Source: Lysobacterales bacterium
Lineage (GTDB): Bacteria > Pseudomonadota > Gammaproteobacteria > Xanthomonadales > Rhodanobacteraceae
Assembly: GCA_002632325.1 (NCBI GenBank)
Contig: NSJK01000001.1
Span: forward strand, 186,001-250,000
DNA length: 64,000 bases
Direction: 5' to 3'
In this document: piece by piece, positions 37,905 through 47,164 of the stretch
Numbering within the stretch: position 1 is the stretch's first letter
Layout: each line of letters begins with the position of its first letter
Position numbers and translations under genes: made by a program
Notes under the pieces: model-generated
Told to the model about the DNA's origin: nothing
What the model saw: only the letters and a program-made list of their open reading frames with translations
The model's database searches: none

Positions 37905-38825
37905 ATGACTTCAGCCTTTCCGATCGGTACGCCCGGCCAAGCCTGGGGTGAGGCGGAGAAGGCGCAGTGGCGCGCGAGTCTGCAGCGCAGGCGCAGTCAT
38001 GCCGAGGATGTGCTGACGCGGATCGACGCCCTGCGCAGTCGTTGCGAGGTGATCGAGTACGGCGTGCTCGATTACGCACCGCAACGCTTTCCACTGCTCG
38101 CCCTGCGTCGGTCCGGCTGGCGCGAGGATTTGCCCTTTGCGCTGGTCACGGGCGGCGTACATGGCTACGAAACCAGCGGTGTGCATGGCGCGCTGCAGTT
38201 CGCCGAACGGCATCTGGATGATTACGCGGGACGCCTCAACGTGCTGGTCGTGCCTTGCGTGAGTCCATGGGCTTACGAGCGCATCCATCGCTGGAACCCG
38301 CAGGCGCTCGATCCCAATCGTTCGTTCCGCGCGCACAGCCCGGCGCAGGAGTCGGCGGCCTTGATGAACCTGATCGCACCGTGGCGCGAACGCTTCGTGG
38401 TGCACATCGACCTGCACGAAACCACCGACAGCGACGAGACCGAGTTCCGGCCCGCGCTCGCCGCACGCGATGGCAAGCGCTACGAGCCGGGCACGATCCC
38501 CGACGGCTTCTACGTGGTCGATGACACCGAGCATCCGCAGGCGGCATTCCAGTCGGCAATCATTGACGCGGTGTCGAAAGTCACCCATATCGCGCCGGCC
38601 GATGACCAAGGCGAAATCATCGGCTCGACCGTGGTCGCCGAAGGCGTGATCCGCTATCCGCTGCGCGAACTCGGGCTGTGCGCGGGGATCACGGCGGCGC
38701 CGTACAAGACCACCACGGAGGTCTATCCGGACAGCCCGCGCGCGACACCGGCGCAATGCAATGATGCGCAGGTGGCTGCAGTACGCGCGGCGCTCGATTT
38801 CGCACTTGCCCATCCCTTCCACTGA
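37905..38825 (+). CDS. M14-family metallocarboxypeptidase (AstE/AspA-like)
   Basis: A 306-aa zinc hydrolase. 'TGGVHGYETSG' gives the HxxE zinc ligands and 'VVHIDLHETTD' the third ligand. 'NPQALDPNRSFR' is a substrate-binding Arg block seen in the M14 succinylglutamate desuccinylase/aspartoacylase branch. 'ERGxxxxPxxE'-like glutamate candidates lie near the C-terminus, not pinned down. AGGA precedes the ATG; a longer open frame upstream overlaps the DUF488 gene. Cleaves a C-terminal or acyl-amino acid; substrate unknown. Confidence 0.82.
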   Translation: MTSAFPIGTPGQAWGEAEKAQWRASLQRRRSHAEDVLTRIDALRSRCEVIEYGVLDYAPQRFPLLALRRSGWREDLPFALVTGGVHGYETSGVHGALQFAERHLDDYAGRLNVLVVPCVSPWAYERIHRWNPQALDPNRSFRAHSPAQESAALMNLIAPWRERFVVHIDLHETTDSDETEFRPALAARDGKRYEPGTIPDGFYVVDDTEHPQAAFQSAIIDAVSKVTHIAPADDQGEIIGSTVVAEGVIRYPLRELGLCAGITAAPYKTTTEVYPDSPRATPAQCNDAQVAAVRAALDFALAHPFH

Positions 38826-38888
38826 AGCGCTTGGCCGCATCCACGCCGGCCGCACCCATGACCTGCCTTCCGGAGCCCGGCAAAGACG

Positions 38889-40364
38889 ATGCTCAGCCCA
38901 CGACTACAATCCTTCATGGCCTTGCATCGCGCTGGAAAGTTCGAAGAGGCCGAGGCCGGCTACCGCGACTGCAAGCGCAGCGGCATCGATGTCGCCATTC
39001 CGCTCTCGGCATTGTTGTTGCAGCAAGGCCGCAATGCCGAAGCGATCATTGAACTCGAGCCCGTGGCGGCGGCGCAGCCAGAAAATTTCTCTGCTGCGGT
39101 CAACCTTTCGATTGCCCTGCGCCAACAAGGTGAGGCGGAGCGCGCGCTCGACCACGCGCGCCGAGCCTGTGCGCTCAGGCCCGGAGATGCCAGCGCCTGC
39201 AATGCGCGCGGTCTGGCTGCGTTGGCAATGGAAGGAAACGAGGAGGCACTTGCGGCCTTCGATGCGGGGCTCAAGTCCGCGCCGGGCAACGTTCCGCTCG
39301 AACTGCACCGGGCCAAGGCGCTGCGCAATCTCGGGCGCTTGCGCGATGCATTGGCAGCCTTCGAGCGCATCGTGAAAGTCGCCCCGGGCATGCTTGAGGC
39401 CTGGCGTGATCTCGGCGTGGTGCAGGCCCGTCTGGGAATGGTCGGACCGGCATTGGCGAGTGCGACACAGGCGCGCAAGCTCGCGCCGGACGACAGTGAG
39501 GTCCTGCTCGAGTATGCAGTTGCCCTGTTGCGTTCGGGCCGGACCGCGGAAGCGGAACAGTTCCTCGAGCGAGGCGGCGGCAATGGCGGTGTCTGGTTGA
39601 TGTTTGGCCAGGCGCTGCTGCGTGAGGGAAATGTGCAGGGTGCGCACAAGGCCATCGAGCGTGCATATGCATTGGAGCCTGGCAGTCCGCATGTGCAGCA
39701 TTTTCGTGCCGCACTTTCCGGCGAGCTGCCCGAAGGCATCGAAAGCGACTACATCCGCGGCCTGTTCGATGATTTCGCCGACCGCTTCGAATCGACCTTG
39801 GTGAACAGCCTCGGTTACGGCGTGCCCAATCGGCTGCCGGTGTTTCTTGCCGAGCAGGGCGTGGAGGCGTTTACCGACATTCTCGATCTTGGTTGTGGAA
39901 CCGGTTTGATGGGGGTCGAGCTGGCGGGAGGCGGCCGCCGGATCGATGGCGTGGATCTGTCCGAACGCATGCTTGCGGTCGCGCGCGAGAAGAAGGTCTA
40001 TCGAGATCTGCATGCCGCCGAGGTATTGGCTTTCCTGCAGGCGACGCAGCAGCAATGGGATCTGATCGTCGCCGCCGACGTGTTCGTCTACATCGGTGCA
40101 CTCAAGTCGATTTTTGCCGCGGCATGGCAGCGCCTGCGGCCCGGCGGACATTTCGTGTTTTCGATCGAACGCAGCGACGGAGCGGAAACGCAGTTGGTCG
40201 CCGAGACCGGACGCTATCGACACCAGCCGCAGGCCCTGTGCGCGGCGCTGGAGGAAGCCGGCTTCATCGGGATACGACAGGAAGATATCGTGATCCGCAA
40301 GGAATCGGGCCATCCGGTTGCCGGCAGTCTGATGCTTGCGCAGCGCCCGCTCAGGCTCGCCTGA
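38889..40364 (+). CDS. TPR-repeat S-adenosylmethionine methyltransferase
   Basis: A 491-aa fusion. Residues ~5-270 are TPR-like repeats ('LLLQQGRNAEAIIELEPVAA', 'ALRQQGEAERALDHARRAC'). A class I methyltransferase domain follows from ~300, with the SAM-binding 'ILDLGCGTGLMG' and 'VDLSERMLAVA'. Probably cytoplasmic; the TPR part should bind a protein substrate. It converges on the next gene and the two coding regions overlap by 14 bp at the 3' ends. Confidence 0.87.
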   Translation: MLSPRLQSFMALHRAGKFEEAEAGYRDCKRSGIDVAIPLSALLLQQGRNAEAIIELEPVAAAQPENFSAAVNLSIALRQQGEAERALDHARRACALRPGDASACNARGLAALAMEGNEEALAAFDAGLKSAPGNVPLELHRAKALRNLGRLRDALAAFERIVKVAPGMLEAWRDLGVVQARLGMVGPALASATQARKLAPDDSEVLLEYAVALLRSGRTAEAEQFLERGGGNGGVWLMFGQALLREGNVQGAHKAIERAYALEPGSPHVQHFRAALSGELPEGIESDYIRGLFDDFADRFESTLVNSLGYGVPNRLPVFLAEQGVEAFTDILDLGCGTGLMGVELAGGGRRIDGVDLSERMLAVAREKKVYRDLHAAEVLAFLQATQQQWDLIVAADVFVYIGALKSIFAAAWQRLRPGGHFVFSIERSDGAETQLVAETGRYRHQPQALCAALEEAGFIGIRQEDIVIRKESGHPVAGSLMLAQRPLRLA

Positions 40365-41208
40365 TCGCCAGCACGCCGTCGAGCGAGCGACGCGCATTGA
40401 AACCCGCTTTCTCGAGTCGGCGCATCACTTCCGCAGGCAGATCGCGGCCGCGTGAATTGCGGTTGGGCGCGCCGGTGTAGTGGAACATGGGACCACGCGG
40501 CCGCAGCACGCGAGCGAGCTCATCGTAGAAGCGCTGCGCGTAGAGTTCGCCTGCGATGCCGAAACGCGGTGGATCGTGCAGGATCGCGTCGAAACTCGCA
40601 GCGGGCAGGGTGGCAAGCTCGGTGCCGACATCGGCATGACGCAACTCGAGCACCTGCGCGGTGATCGGATCGTGCAGGTCCGGTGACCACGGATTGAGGC
40701 TGCGCAGCCACAGCACGTCGGCATTTTTCTCGAACGAGAGCACGCGGCTGGCGCCGGCTTCGATGCAGGCGCGGGCGAAGTAACCGAGGCCGCCACAGGA
40801 GTCGAGGATGCGTTTGCCGCGCGGTTCGATCAGCGCGACCTTGCGCTGCGCGTCGTCCCATGGCGAGCACTGCGCGCTCGGCAACATCTTGATGCCGTCG
40901 ATCTCGAAGGTCGGCGTCCCCCAATTCGTGGGCACGAGCTTGATGAGTGATTCGGAAAAACGCTGCACGGGCGCAAACGCTCCGCCGTCCCAGTAGTGGA
41001 TCGTGCGCGGCTTGAGTTCGGCGGGCCATGGGAATTCGGTCTTGCCCCAACGCCAGCACTCACGCAACAGCTCGACAGTTTCTTCGCTGCGGCCCAGATC
41101 GAACGAGCCCTGCCAGTGCGACAGCCCGGCATCGCGCGCCGCACGCATTGCAGTGAGCGTTTCCTGCGTCAGCAATGGCCCGCGTGATGGCGGGAAAACC
41201 GTGTTCAT
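40351..41208 (-). CDS. Class I SAM methyltransferase with DPPRFG motif
   Basis: A 285-aa protein with a SAM-binding 'ILDSCGGLGYFARACIEAGA' (GGLGYF instead of GxGxG), 'FDAILHDPPRFGIAGELYA' resembling the D/NPP(Y/F) of N-methyltransferases, and a Rossmann-like core. The ~90-residue N-terminal part is unfamiliar. Similar proteins are annotated as spermine synthase-like or archaeal-type methyltransferases; the substrate is not known. Its start overlaps the M61 stop in TGATG. Confidence 0.8.
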   Translation of the reverse strand: MNTVFPPSRGPLLTQETLTAMRAARDAGLSHWQGSFDLGRSEETVELLRECWRWGKTEFPWPAELKPRTIHYWDGGAFAPVQRFSESLIKLVPTNWGTPTFEIDGIKMLPSAQCSPWDDAQRKVALIEPRGKRILDSCGGLGYFARACIEAGASRVLSFEKNADVLWLRSLNPWSPDLHDPITAQVLELRHADVGTELATLPAASFDAILHDPPRFGIAGELYAQRFYDELARVLRPRGPMFHYTGAPNRNSRGRDLPAEVMRRLEKAGFNARRSLDGVLAIRRA

Positions 41209-43088
41209 CAGCGCGCCTTGAGGATGGCCGCGAGACGGTCGGGCGTGCCGGGAATGCGCAGCAGATGCGGCTGGCGGATGCCGTCGTTGTAGTCGATGCT
41301 GACACTGCGAAAGGCATCGCCGCGACGAACAATGAGGCGTATCGGCGTGCGATCTCGCTGCGCCGCGCTCACTGCGCGCTGCAGGCGCTGCGCACTCCAG
41401 GCGGCATCGTTGATGGCGATGATCTGCATGTCACGTGCGAGACCGGCGCGCCAGGCCGGGCTGTCCCACAGCACCTGATCGAGTCGGCCGTCGGCCTTGG
41501 CGATGCGCAGGCCGAGCGAGAAGCTGAAATCGTGCATGTCCTGCGCGCCCTCGGCATCGCTGATCGCGATGTTGGGTGTGCTGGTGTACTCGAGTTTCCA
41601 GCCGGCGCGGGCGAGCGCGGCGCTGAAATAGCCGGCATGCGCATCGAGCCTGCTGCGCAGGAACTGCTGCCAATCCTCACCGGGCTGCAGATGCGCCAAT
41701 GCTGCGACGATGTCGGCTTCGACATAGGTGGACACTGGCTGCAGTCCGCCAGGGCTGGCGAAGAACGCCCGCGCAAAATCGTCGAGCGAGCTGCGGTTGC
41801 GCGAAAGTTCGCGCAGGCGCGCATCGACGTCGAGCCAGAGCAGACTGCCCTCGTCGTAGAAGTCGTAGGCGCGCTGCCAGTTCTCCCAGGCCTGCGGCGC
41901 GTCATTGAACTCGATGATGCCTTCGTTGCCAGTGTCTTGCAGGTTGCGCCAGATGCGCCCGGCGCGGTGTTCGGCATGGGCGGCGACCATCGCCAGCACG
42001 GCGAGCGTCTCGTCGCGCGTGCGCAGGCCCGAGCGCGCCGACAGCACCCACGCCCAGTATTGGGTCTGACCCTCGTAGAGCCAGAGCAGGTCGTTGCGCA
42101 TCGGCGTGTTGTAGTCGCTGGTTGCGCTTGGCTGCGGGCGTCGGAACTTGCCATTCCAGGCATGCACGTATTCGTGCGCGAGCAGGTCGTTGTCGTTGAA
42201 CGGCGATTGGCCGAGCAGATAGTCAGCGCCCTGACCGTTCTCGCTCGACTGCTGATGTTCCAGGCCGATGCCGGAGAACTGCGCCGACACCGCGAGCAGA
42301 AAATCGTAGTGGGCATAGGGTCGCGTGCCGAACACGTGATCGGCCTGAGCGACCAGCGCCTTGTGCGCGGCAAGCACTTCGGGTTTTGCTTCGAGCAGTT
42401 CGGGCGCATCGGCGACTGCGTTGAGTCGTACCGGCGCCTTGGGGTTGGCGTCGAGCGTGAAGCTGCGCAGGTACTTGCCGGTGTAGAGCGGCGCATCGAT
42501 GAGCGTCTCCAGCGTGGTGGTGGCGAAGCGCACGTCATCGCCTTCGCGCTGCGCGCCGTCGAGCGCGCTGGCGAATGACCAGCCGGCCGGCAAGCGCACG
42601 CTGGGCGTGATGGCGATCTCGCGTGCCGCGCGACCTTGCGCAGCCATCACCACGCGATGCCATTGCAGCGACAGCATCTGCGGCGTGGTGGCGATGCGGC
42701 CCTGGTTCGCCGCAGTCGGCGAGAAGTACTGGAACTCCAGCGCGAGCGAATCGACGCCCTGCGGCACCTCGACATGAAACGCGTACATGTCGATGGCATC
42801 GCGCCGCCACGGCAGGACGCGCTCGCCGGCTCGGATCACGAGGCCGGCGATCTGGTTGATCGGCCCGGTCGGCGCATGGTTGCCGGGAATCCACTTCGGA
42901 TAGACGAGGGTGAGCGCGCCGGGCTCGACGGCGATGCGTTCATGCACACGCTGGATGTTGCGATCGATGTCGCTGACATCGACCGCAAGTTCGATCGGCG
43001 TCGCGCCAGACGCATTCGCGGCGAGCAGGAGTGAAGGTGCGAACAGCAGCAGACAGACCAGCAGCAGATGCCGGACAGGCAGGTTCAT
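41208..43088 (-). CDS. M61-family glycyl aminopeptidase
   Basis: A 626-aa exported metallopeptidase with a signal peptide through residue ~24. HEYVH at 305-309 and Glu339 ('[12 protein letters not shown]') are the zinc ligands and catalytic Glu. A C-terminal PDZ-like region (from ~520) precedes the end. M61 enzymes cut N-terminal Gly or Ala from peptides. Probably periplasmic. Downstream of tRNA-Pro with ~110 bp between them and overlapping the next methyltransferase by 1 nt. Confidence 0.92.
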   Translation of the reverse strand: MNLPVRHLLLVCLLLFAPSLLLAANASGATPIELAVDVSDIDRNIQRVHERIAVEPGALTLVYPKWIPGNHAPTGPINQIAGLVIRAGERVLPWRRDAIDMYAFHVEVPQGVDSLALEFQYFSPTAANQGRIATTPQMLSLQWHRVVMAAQGRAAREIAITPSVRLPAGWSFASALDGAQREGDDVRFATTTLETLIDAPLYTGKYLRSFTLDANPKAPVRLNAVADAPELLEAKPEVLAAHKALVAQADHVFGTRPYAHYDFLLAVSAQFSGIGLEHQQSSENGQGADYLLGQSPFNDNDLLAHEYVHAWNGKFRRPQPSATSDYNTPMRNDLLWLYEGQTQYWAWVLSARSGLRTRDETLAVLAMVAAHAEHRAGRIWRNLQDTGNEGIIEFNDAPQAWENWQRAYDFYDEGSLLWLDVDARLRELSRNRSSLDDFARAFFASPGGLQPVSTYVEADIVAALAHLQPGEDWQQFLRSRLDAHAGYFSAALARAGWKLEYTSTPNIAISDAEGAQDMHDFSFSLGLRIAKADGRLDQVLWDSPAWRAGLARDMQIIAINDAAWSAQRLQRAVSAAQRDRTPIRLIVRRGDAFRSVSIDYNDGIRQPHLLRIPGTPDRLAAILKAR

Positions 43089-43154
43089 CGATGCGACCCC
43101 GACAGGATGTTGCCGGCATCATAGCGGTGAGCCGCCGGCTGCTTGCGCGCCGCG

Positions 43155-43185
43155 AAAAACGAAAAGCCGGCGCGAGGCCGGCTTT
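43155..43185 (-). terminator. Intrinsic terminator of tRNA-Pro
   Basis: A perfect 9-bp stem (43163-43171 with 43177-43185) and 5-nt loop, followed on the minus strand by a T-rich tail. It lies 14 bp beyond the tRNA 3' end and should separate tRNA-Pro from the M61 gene. Confidence 0.8.
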
Positions 43186-43199
43186 CGTCTGTGCATGAG

Positions 43200-43276
43200 T
43201 GGTCGGGGTGACAGGATTCGAACTTGCGACTTCTACCTCCCGAAGGTAGCGCTCTACCAGGCTGAGCTACACCCCG
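43200..43276 (-). tRNA. tRNA-Pro (anticodon CGG)
   Basis: A 77-nt cloverleaf with encoded CCA. The acceptor stem pairs CGGGGTG with CACCCCG, the D-arm holds TAGCTCAGCCTGGTAGAGC, the anticodon loop TTCGGGA gives CGG for codon CCG, and the T-arm holds GTTCGAATC. A is the discriminator base before CCA. It reads the most frequent proline codon of a GC-rich genome. Confidence 0.97.
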
Positions 43277-43303
43277 ATCCGGGCCCGCCGTGGCGGGGCG
43301 CGC

Positions 43304-43333
43304 ATTCTATCGGGGAGCGCGCAGGCCTTGCAA
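43304..43333 (-). promoter_or_regulatory. Promoter of tRNA-Pro
   Basis: On the minus strand TTGCAA (43333-43328), an 18-nt spacer and TAGAAT (43309-43304) form a good sigma-70 promoter. The following GCGCGCC is a GC-rich discriminator, as in stringently controlled stable-RNA genes. TTGCAA is self-complementary and also lies upstream of the divergent hisS, but no well-spaced -10 box is clear in that direction. Confidence 0.65.
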
Positions 43334-43416
43334 CCGCGCGCATCTGCTACGCTTTGCGGCCCGTTTTTTTTCGCCCTGCGCGCGTGCTCGCGCCGGCCGA
43401 CCCCGCAAGGACACCC

Positions 43417-44805
43417 ATGGCTCTCACCCCAGCCCGCACCATGCCCGGCGTGCTCGAATTGCTTCCGCTCGATCAGGTGGCGTTCCAGTCGATGCTCGAT
43501 GCGATCCGTCGCAACTTCGAGCGCTTCGGCTTCCTGCCGATCGAGACACCGGTGATGGAGTTTTCCAGCATCCTCTTGACCAAGCAGGGTGGTGAGACCG
43601 AGCGGCAGGTCTATTTCGTGCAATCGACCGGCAACCTGCAGGCGGCGCAGGCGGGCGAGTTGCCGGAACTGGCCTTGCGTTTCGATCTCACCGTGCCGCT
43701 GGCGCGCTACGTCGCCGAGCACGAGCACGATCTGGTGTTTCCGTTCCGCCGCTATCAGATTCAGCGCGTCTATCGCGGCGAGCGCGCTCAGCGCGGTCGC
43801 TTTCGCGAGTTCTACCAGTGCGACATCGACGTGATCGGCAAGGACCAGCTCTCGGTGCGCCACGACGCCGAACTGCCGGCGGTGATCCACGACGTGTTCC
43901 GCGATCTGGACATCGGCCCGTTCACGATCCACATCAACAACCGCAAGCTCATGCGCGGCTTCCTCGAAGGGCTCGGCCTCGGTGACGCCGAGGCGCAGGG
44001 CGCGGTGCTGCGCGAAGTCGACAAACTCGACAAGCGCGGCCTCGATGCGGTGCGGGCGACGCTGGCCGGCACGGAGTTCGGCCTCGACGAGGAGGCCATC
44101 GCACGCTTGCTCGACTTCGTCGCCTTCCGTTCCGACTCGCTGGCCGCGGCGCTGGCCAAGCTCGATGCGCTCGGCGCGGGCAGTGCCGCGCTCGAGGAGG
44201 GTCGCGCCGAATTGCGCGAGGTGCTGACGATGGTCAAGGCCTTCGGCGTGCCGGAGTCGCACTTTGCGCTCAATCTCTCGATCGCGCGCGGCCTCGACTA
44301 CTACACCGGCACCGTCTACGAGACCACGCTCAACGAGCACCCGCAGATCGGCTCGATCTGTTCGGGCGGGCGCTACGAGAATCTCGCCAGCCACTACACC
44401 AAGTCCAGGCTCCCGGGTGTGGGCATTTCAATCGGTGCGACGCGGTTGTACTGGCAATTGCGCGAGGCCGGCATCCTCAAGGGCGGCAGCAGCACGGTGC
44501 AGGCGCTGATCGCGCAGATGGACGAGGCCGAACTGCCGCGCACGCTCGCGTTGGCGACCGAATTGCGTGCTGCGGGCATCAATACCGAGGTGGTGGTCGA
44601 GCCGGGCAAGCTTGCGCGCCAGTTCAAGTACGCCGACCGTGCCGGCATCCGCTTCGTGCTCGTGCTCGGTTCCGACGAGATCGCCAAGGGCACGGTCACG
44701 GTCAAGGATCTGCGCAAGCAGGATCAGTTCGAAGTCGCGCGCGCGGATCTCGCGCAGACGCTGCAGGTCGAGCTCGCGCAGTCGGCGGCGACGCCACGCG
44801 CCTGA
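43417..44805 (+). CDS. hisS: Histidyl-tRNA synthetase
   Basis: A 462-aa class II synthetase. It has motif 2 '[19 protein letters not shown]', the histidine signature '[12 protein letters not shown]', motif 3 '[13 protein letters not shown]' and a C-terminal anticodon-binding domain. The N-terminus '[18 protein letters not shown]' and an insertion after the motif-2 block are of the xanthomonad type rather than the shorter E. coli type. AAGGA precedes the ATG; the open frame further upstream runs through the tRNA. It is divergent from tRNA-Pro. Confidence 0.95.
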   Translation: MALTPARTMPGVLELLPLDQVAFQSMLDAIRRNFERFGFLPIETPVMEFSSILLTKQGGETERQVYFVQSTGNLQAAQAGELPELALRFDLTVPLARYVAEHEHDLVFPFRRYQIQRVYRGERAQRGRFREFYQCDIDVIGKDQLSVRHDAELPAVIHDVFRDLDIGPFTIHINNRKLMRGFLEGLGLGDAEAQGAVLREVDKLDKRGLDAVRATLAGTEFGLDEEAIARLLDFVAFRSDSLAAALAKLDALGAGSAALEEGRAELREVLTMVKAFGVPESHFALNLSIARGLDYYTGTVYETTLNEHPQIGSICSGGRYENLASHYTKSRLPGVGISIGATRLYWQLREAGILKGGSSTVQALIAQMDEAELPRTLALATELRAAGINTEVVVEPGKLARQFKYADRAGIRFVLVLGSDEIAKGTVTVKDLRKQDQFEVARADLAQTLQVELAQSAATPRA

Positions 44806-44850
44806 GGCGTCGGCAATTTTCGATCTTTGTACACAAGGCAGGGTGTGACG

Positions 44851-46743
44851 ATGCACGACAAGCTGATCCGACTCGACGGCCACAGCCTGAGCCGTACGCA
44901 ACTGGTCGAAATCGCCAGCGGCGCGGCGCGGGTCGAACTCGATCCGGCCCAGCTCACGCGCGTGCAGCGTGCCGCCGATTTCCTCAGCGAGAAAGTGCGC
45001 TGCGGCGAACCGATCTACGGCGTCACCACGGGTTTCGGCAGCAATGCCGACAAGCTGCTGGGCTCGCACCGCCTGCGCGACGAACTGCCGGGGCACAAGG
45101 CGCAGGCGCGTTCGCAAACCCTGCTCGAAGAATTGCAGCACAACCTCATCATCACCCACGCGGTCTGCGTCGGCGAGCCATTCGAGCCGCGCGTGGTGCG
45201 CGCGATGCTCGCGATCCGCATCAACACCTTGCTACATGGTCACTCGGGCATTCGCGTCTCGACCCTGCAGGCGCTCACCGAACTGCTCAATCGCGGTGTG
45301 GTGCCGGTGGTGCCGAAAAAAGGATCGGTCGGCGCAAGCGGTGATCTGGCGCCACTCTCGCACCTGGCGATCGTCCTGCTGGGTGGCGGTGAGGCTTTCT
45401 TCAAGGGCCAGCGCATGCCCGGCGTGCAGGCGCTCCGGCAGGCCGGACTCGAACCGGTGAAGCTCTCGTTCAAGGAAGGGCTCGCGCTCAACAACGGCAC
45501 TGCGCAGATGCTCGCGACTGCGGTGCTCGCGCTCGATCGCCTTGGCAAGCTGCTCGACAGCGCCGATCTTGCCGCAGCGATGACGCTCGATGCGTTCGCC
45601 GGACGCAGTGGCGCCTTGCGCGAGGAAGTGCATGCCTTGCGCCCGCATCCCGGGCAGATCGAGACGGCGCACCACGTGCGCGAACTGCTCGCCGATTCGA
45701 CCCTCGTCGACATTGCCTATCACCTCGTGCCGCGCTTTCGCGGCTGGTCGGCGCAAGCCTGGGAGGATGCACAGGGACAGGCGCTGGGTTTCGACATCAG
45801 TTGGGACTGGGTCCCGCCGTCACAGCGTCACGGGCGCGAGGCGTTCTATTCGCGCTTCCTGCCGTTCAAGGGTGGCAAGAAACACCAGCCGCAGGATGCC
45901 TATTGCCTGCGCTGCATGCCGCAGGTGCATGGCGCGGTGCGCGATGCCTGGGCGCAGGCGTGTCGGGTGATCGACATCGAACTCAATGCAGTCACCGACA
46001 ACCCGCTGATCTTCCCCGATGCGCAGGGCGCGCAGGTGATCGAGGAGCAAGTCATCTCGGCCGGGCATTTCCATGGCATGCCGTTGGCGCTGGCGATGAG
46101 TTACGTCAAGGCCGCGATCCCGGTGCTGGCATCCATTTCCGAGCGGCGCCTCAACAAGCTCGTCGATCCGGCGACCAATGACGGCCTGCCCGCATTCCTC
46201 ATCGGCAACGAGGATGCCACCGACTCGGGCTTCATGATCGTGCAGTACACCGCCGCCGCTCTGGTCAATGACCTCGCCACGCGCGCGCATCCGGCCAGCG
46301 TGTATTCGGTGCCGACCAGCGCCAATGCCGAGGATCACGTGTCGATGGGCGCGAACGAGGCGCGCCATGTGCTGGAGATGACCGAGGACCTCGCCCACGT
46401 CATCGCACTCGAGCTCTACACCGCAGCGCAGGCGCTCGACTATCGGCAGGACATGCTCAATGCCGCGCGGCGGCTCGCGCAGCAGGGCAATTGGCAGGCG
46501 CTCGCGGGCAAGATCAGCAATGCGCCCGAACGCAGCAGCCCGCAGCGTGCACAGTTCGAGAGCGAAGTGCAGCAACTGGCACAGTCGCTCGCTCAGGCGG
46601 CGGATTTCCACGCCGGCGCTGCAGTGCGCGCGGCACATGCGCAGATCCGCGAGCAGGTCGGCTTCATGGCGCGCGATCGCGCGATGGATGGCGACGTCAA
46701 GACGATGTGCGACTGGCTTGCTGCGCGACTCGGCGGCAACTGA
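44851..46743 (+). CDS. hutH: Histidine/aromatic amino-acid ammonia-lyase, long form
   Basis: A 630-aa MIO-dependent lyase. The cofactor triad is Ala162-Ser163-Gly164 in 'GSVGASGDLAPLSH'. 'YGVTTGFGSNAD' and 'SANAEDHVSMG' are family motifs, the latter with Ala where HutH has Gln. The selectivity pair is Thr-His (102-103); HutH usually has Ser-His. About 45-50 extra residues sit at ~290-345, before 'QDAYCLRCMPQVHG', where HutH (~510 aa) has a short link. It lies 45 bp after hisS, not in a hut operon. Histidine is the likeliest substrate, not certain. Confidence 0.85.
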   Translation: MHDKLIRLDGHSLSRTQLVEIASGAARVELDPAQLTRVQRAADFLSEKVRCGEPIYGVTTGFGSNADKLLGSHRLRDELPGHKAQARSQTLLEELQHNLIITHAVCVGEPFEPRVVRAMLAIRINTLLHGHSGIRVSTLQALTELLNRGVVPVVPKKGSVGASGDLAPLSHLAIVLLGGGEAFFKGQRMPGVQALRQAGLEPVKLSFKEGLALNNGTAQMLATAVLALDRLGKLLDSADLAAAMTLDAFAGRSGALREEVHALRPHPGQIETAHHVRELLADSTLVDIAYHLVPRFRGWSAQAWEDAQGQALGFDISWDWVPPSQRHGREAFYSRFLPFKGGKKHQPQDAYCLRCMPQVHGAVRDAWAQACRVIDIELNAVTDNPLIFPDAQGAQVIEEQVISAGHFHGMPLALAMSYVKAAIPVLASISERRLNKLVDPATNDGLPAFLIGNEDATDSGFMIVQYTAAALVNDLATRAHPASVYSVPTSANAEDHVSMGANEARHVLEMTEDLAHVIALELYTAAQALDYRQDMLNAARRLAQQGNWQALAGKISNAPERSSPQRAQFESEVQQLAQSLAQAADFHAGAAVRAAHAQIREQVGFMARDRAMDGDVKTMCDWLAARLGGN

Positions 46744-46765
46744 AGCCGCGCCGAGACAATTCTTT

Positions 46766-47041
46766 TCAGTCGAGGTTTTCGTCGAGCAGGCGCACGATCT
46801 CGCGCTCGATCGTGACCTTCATCGCGCTCATCAGAAAGCCGAGTTCGGCGCGCACGTGCAGGGTGGTGGTGGTGATGGTGATGACGCCATGCACGCCGCT
46901 GCGCTCGAACTGCAGTTCGTGGCCTTCCCAGGCGTAATCGACGCCGTATTCCTTGCCCAGCGACTTGGCCACGCGCGTCACCGCGGCCTTGGTCGACTTG
47001 AGGGTGCCGCCATGGGTGCGCTTGATGTCGATGACTGCCAT
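46766..47041 (-). CDS. Polyhydroxyalkanoic acid system family protein
   Basis: A 91-aa protein matching the PHA_gran_rgn family: 'DIKRTHGGTLKSTKAAV', 'VTRVAKSLGKEYGVDYAW', 'TLHVRAELGFLMSAMK' and a C-terminal amphipathic helix. Members are found in PHA loci and elsewhere; no PHA synthase or depolymerase is in this window, so a role in granules is not supported here. Convergent with the ammonia-lyase. Confidence 0.75.
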   Translation of the reverse strand: MAVIDIKRTHGGTLKSTKAAVTRVAKSLGKEYGVDYAWEGHELQFERSGVHGVITITTTTLHVRAELGFLMSAMKVTIEREIVRLLDENLD

Positions 47042-47164
47042 GGTCGCCTCACTCGGGAAATCAGGCGCGCATCATGCCCGAGCGATCGGAATCGGTACAA
47101 GCCGAGTGGCAGGTCCGAACGCTATCCCATGCTAGAGTGCCGCAATTGCTTTCGAATTGACCCG

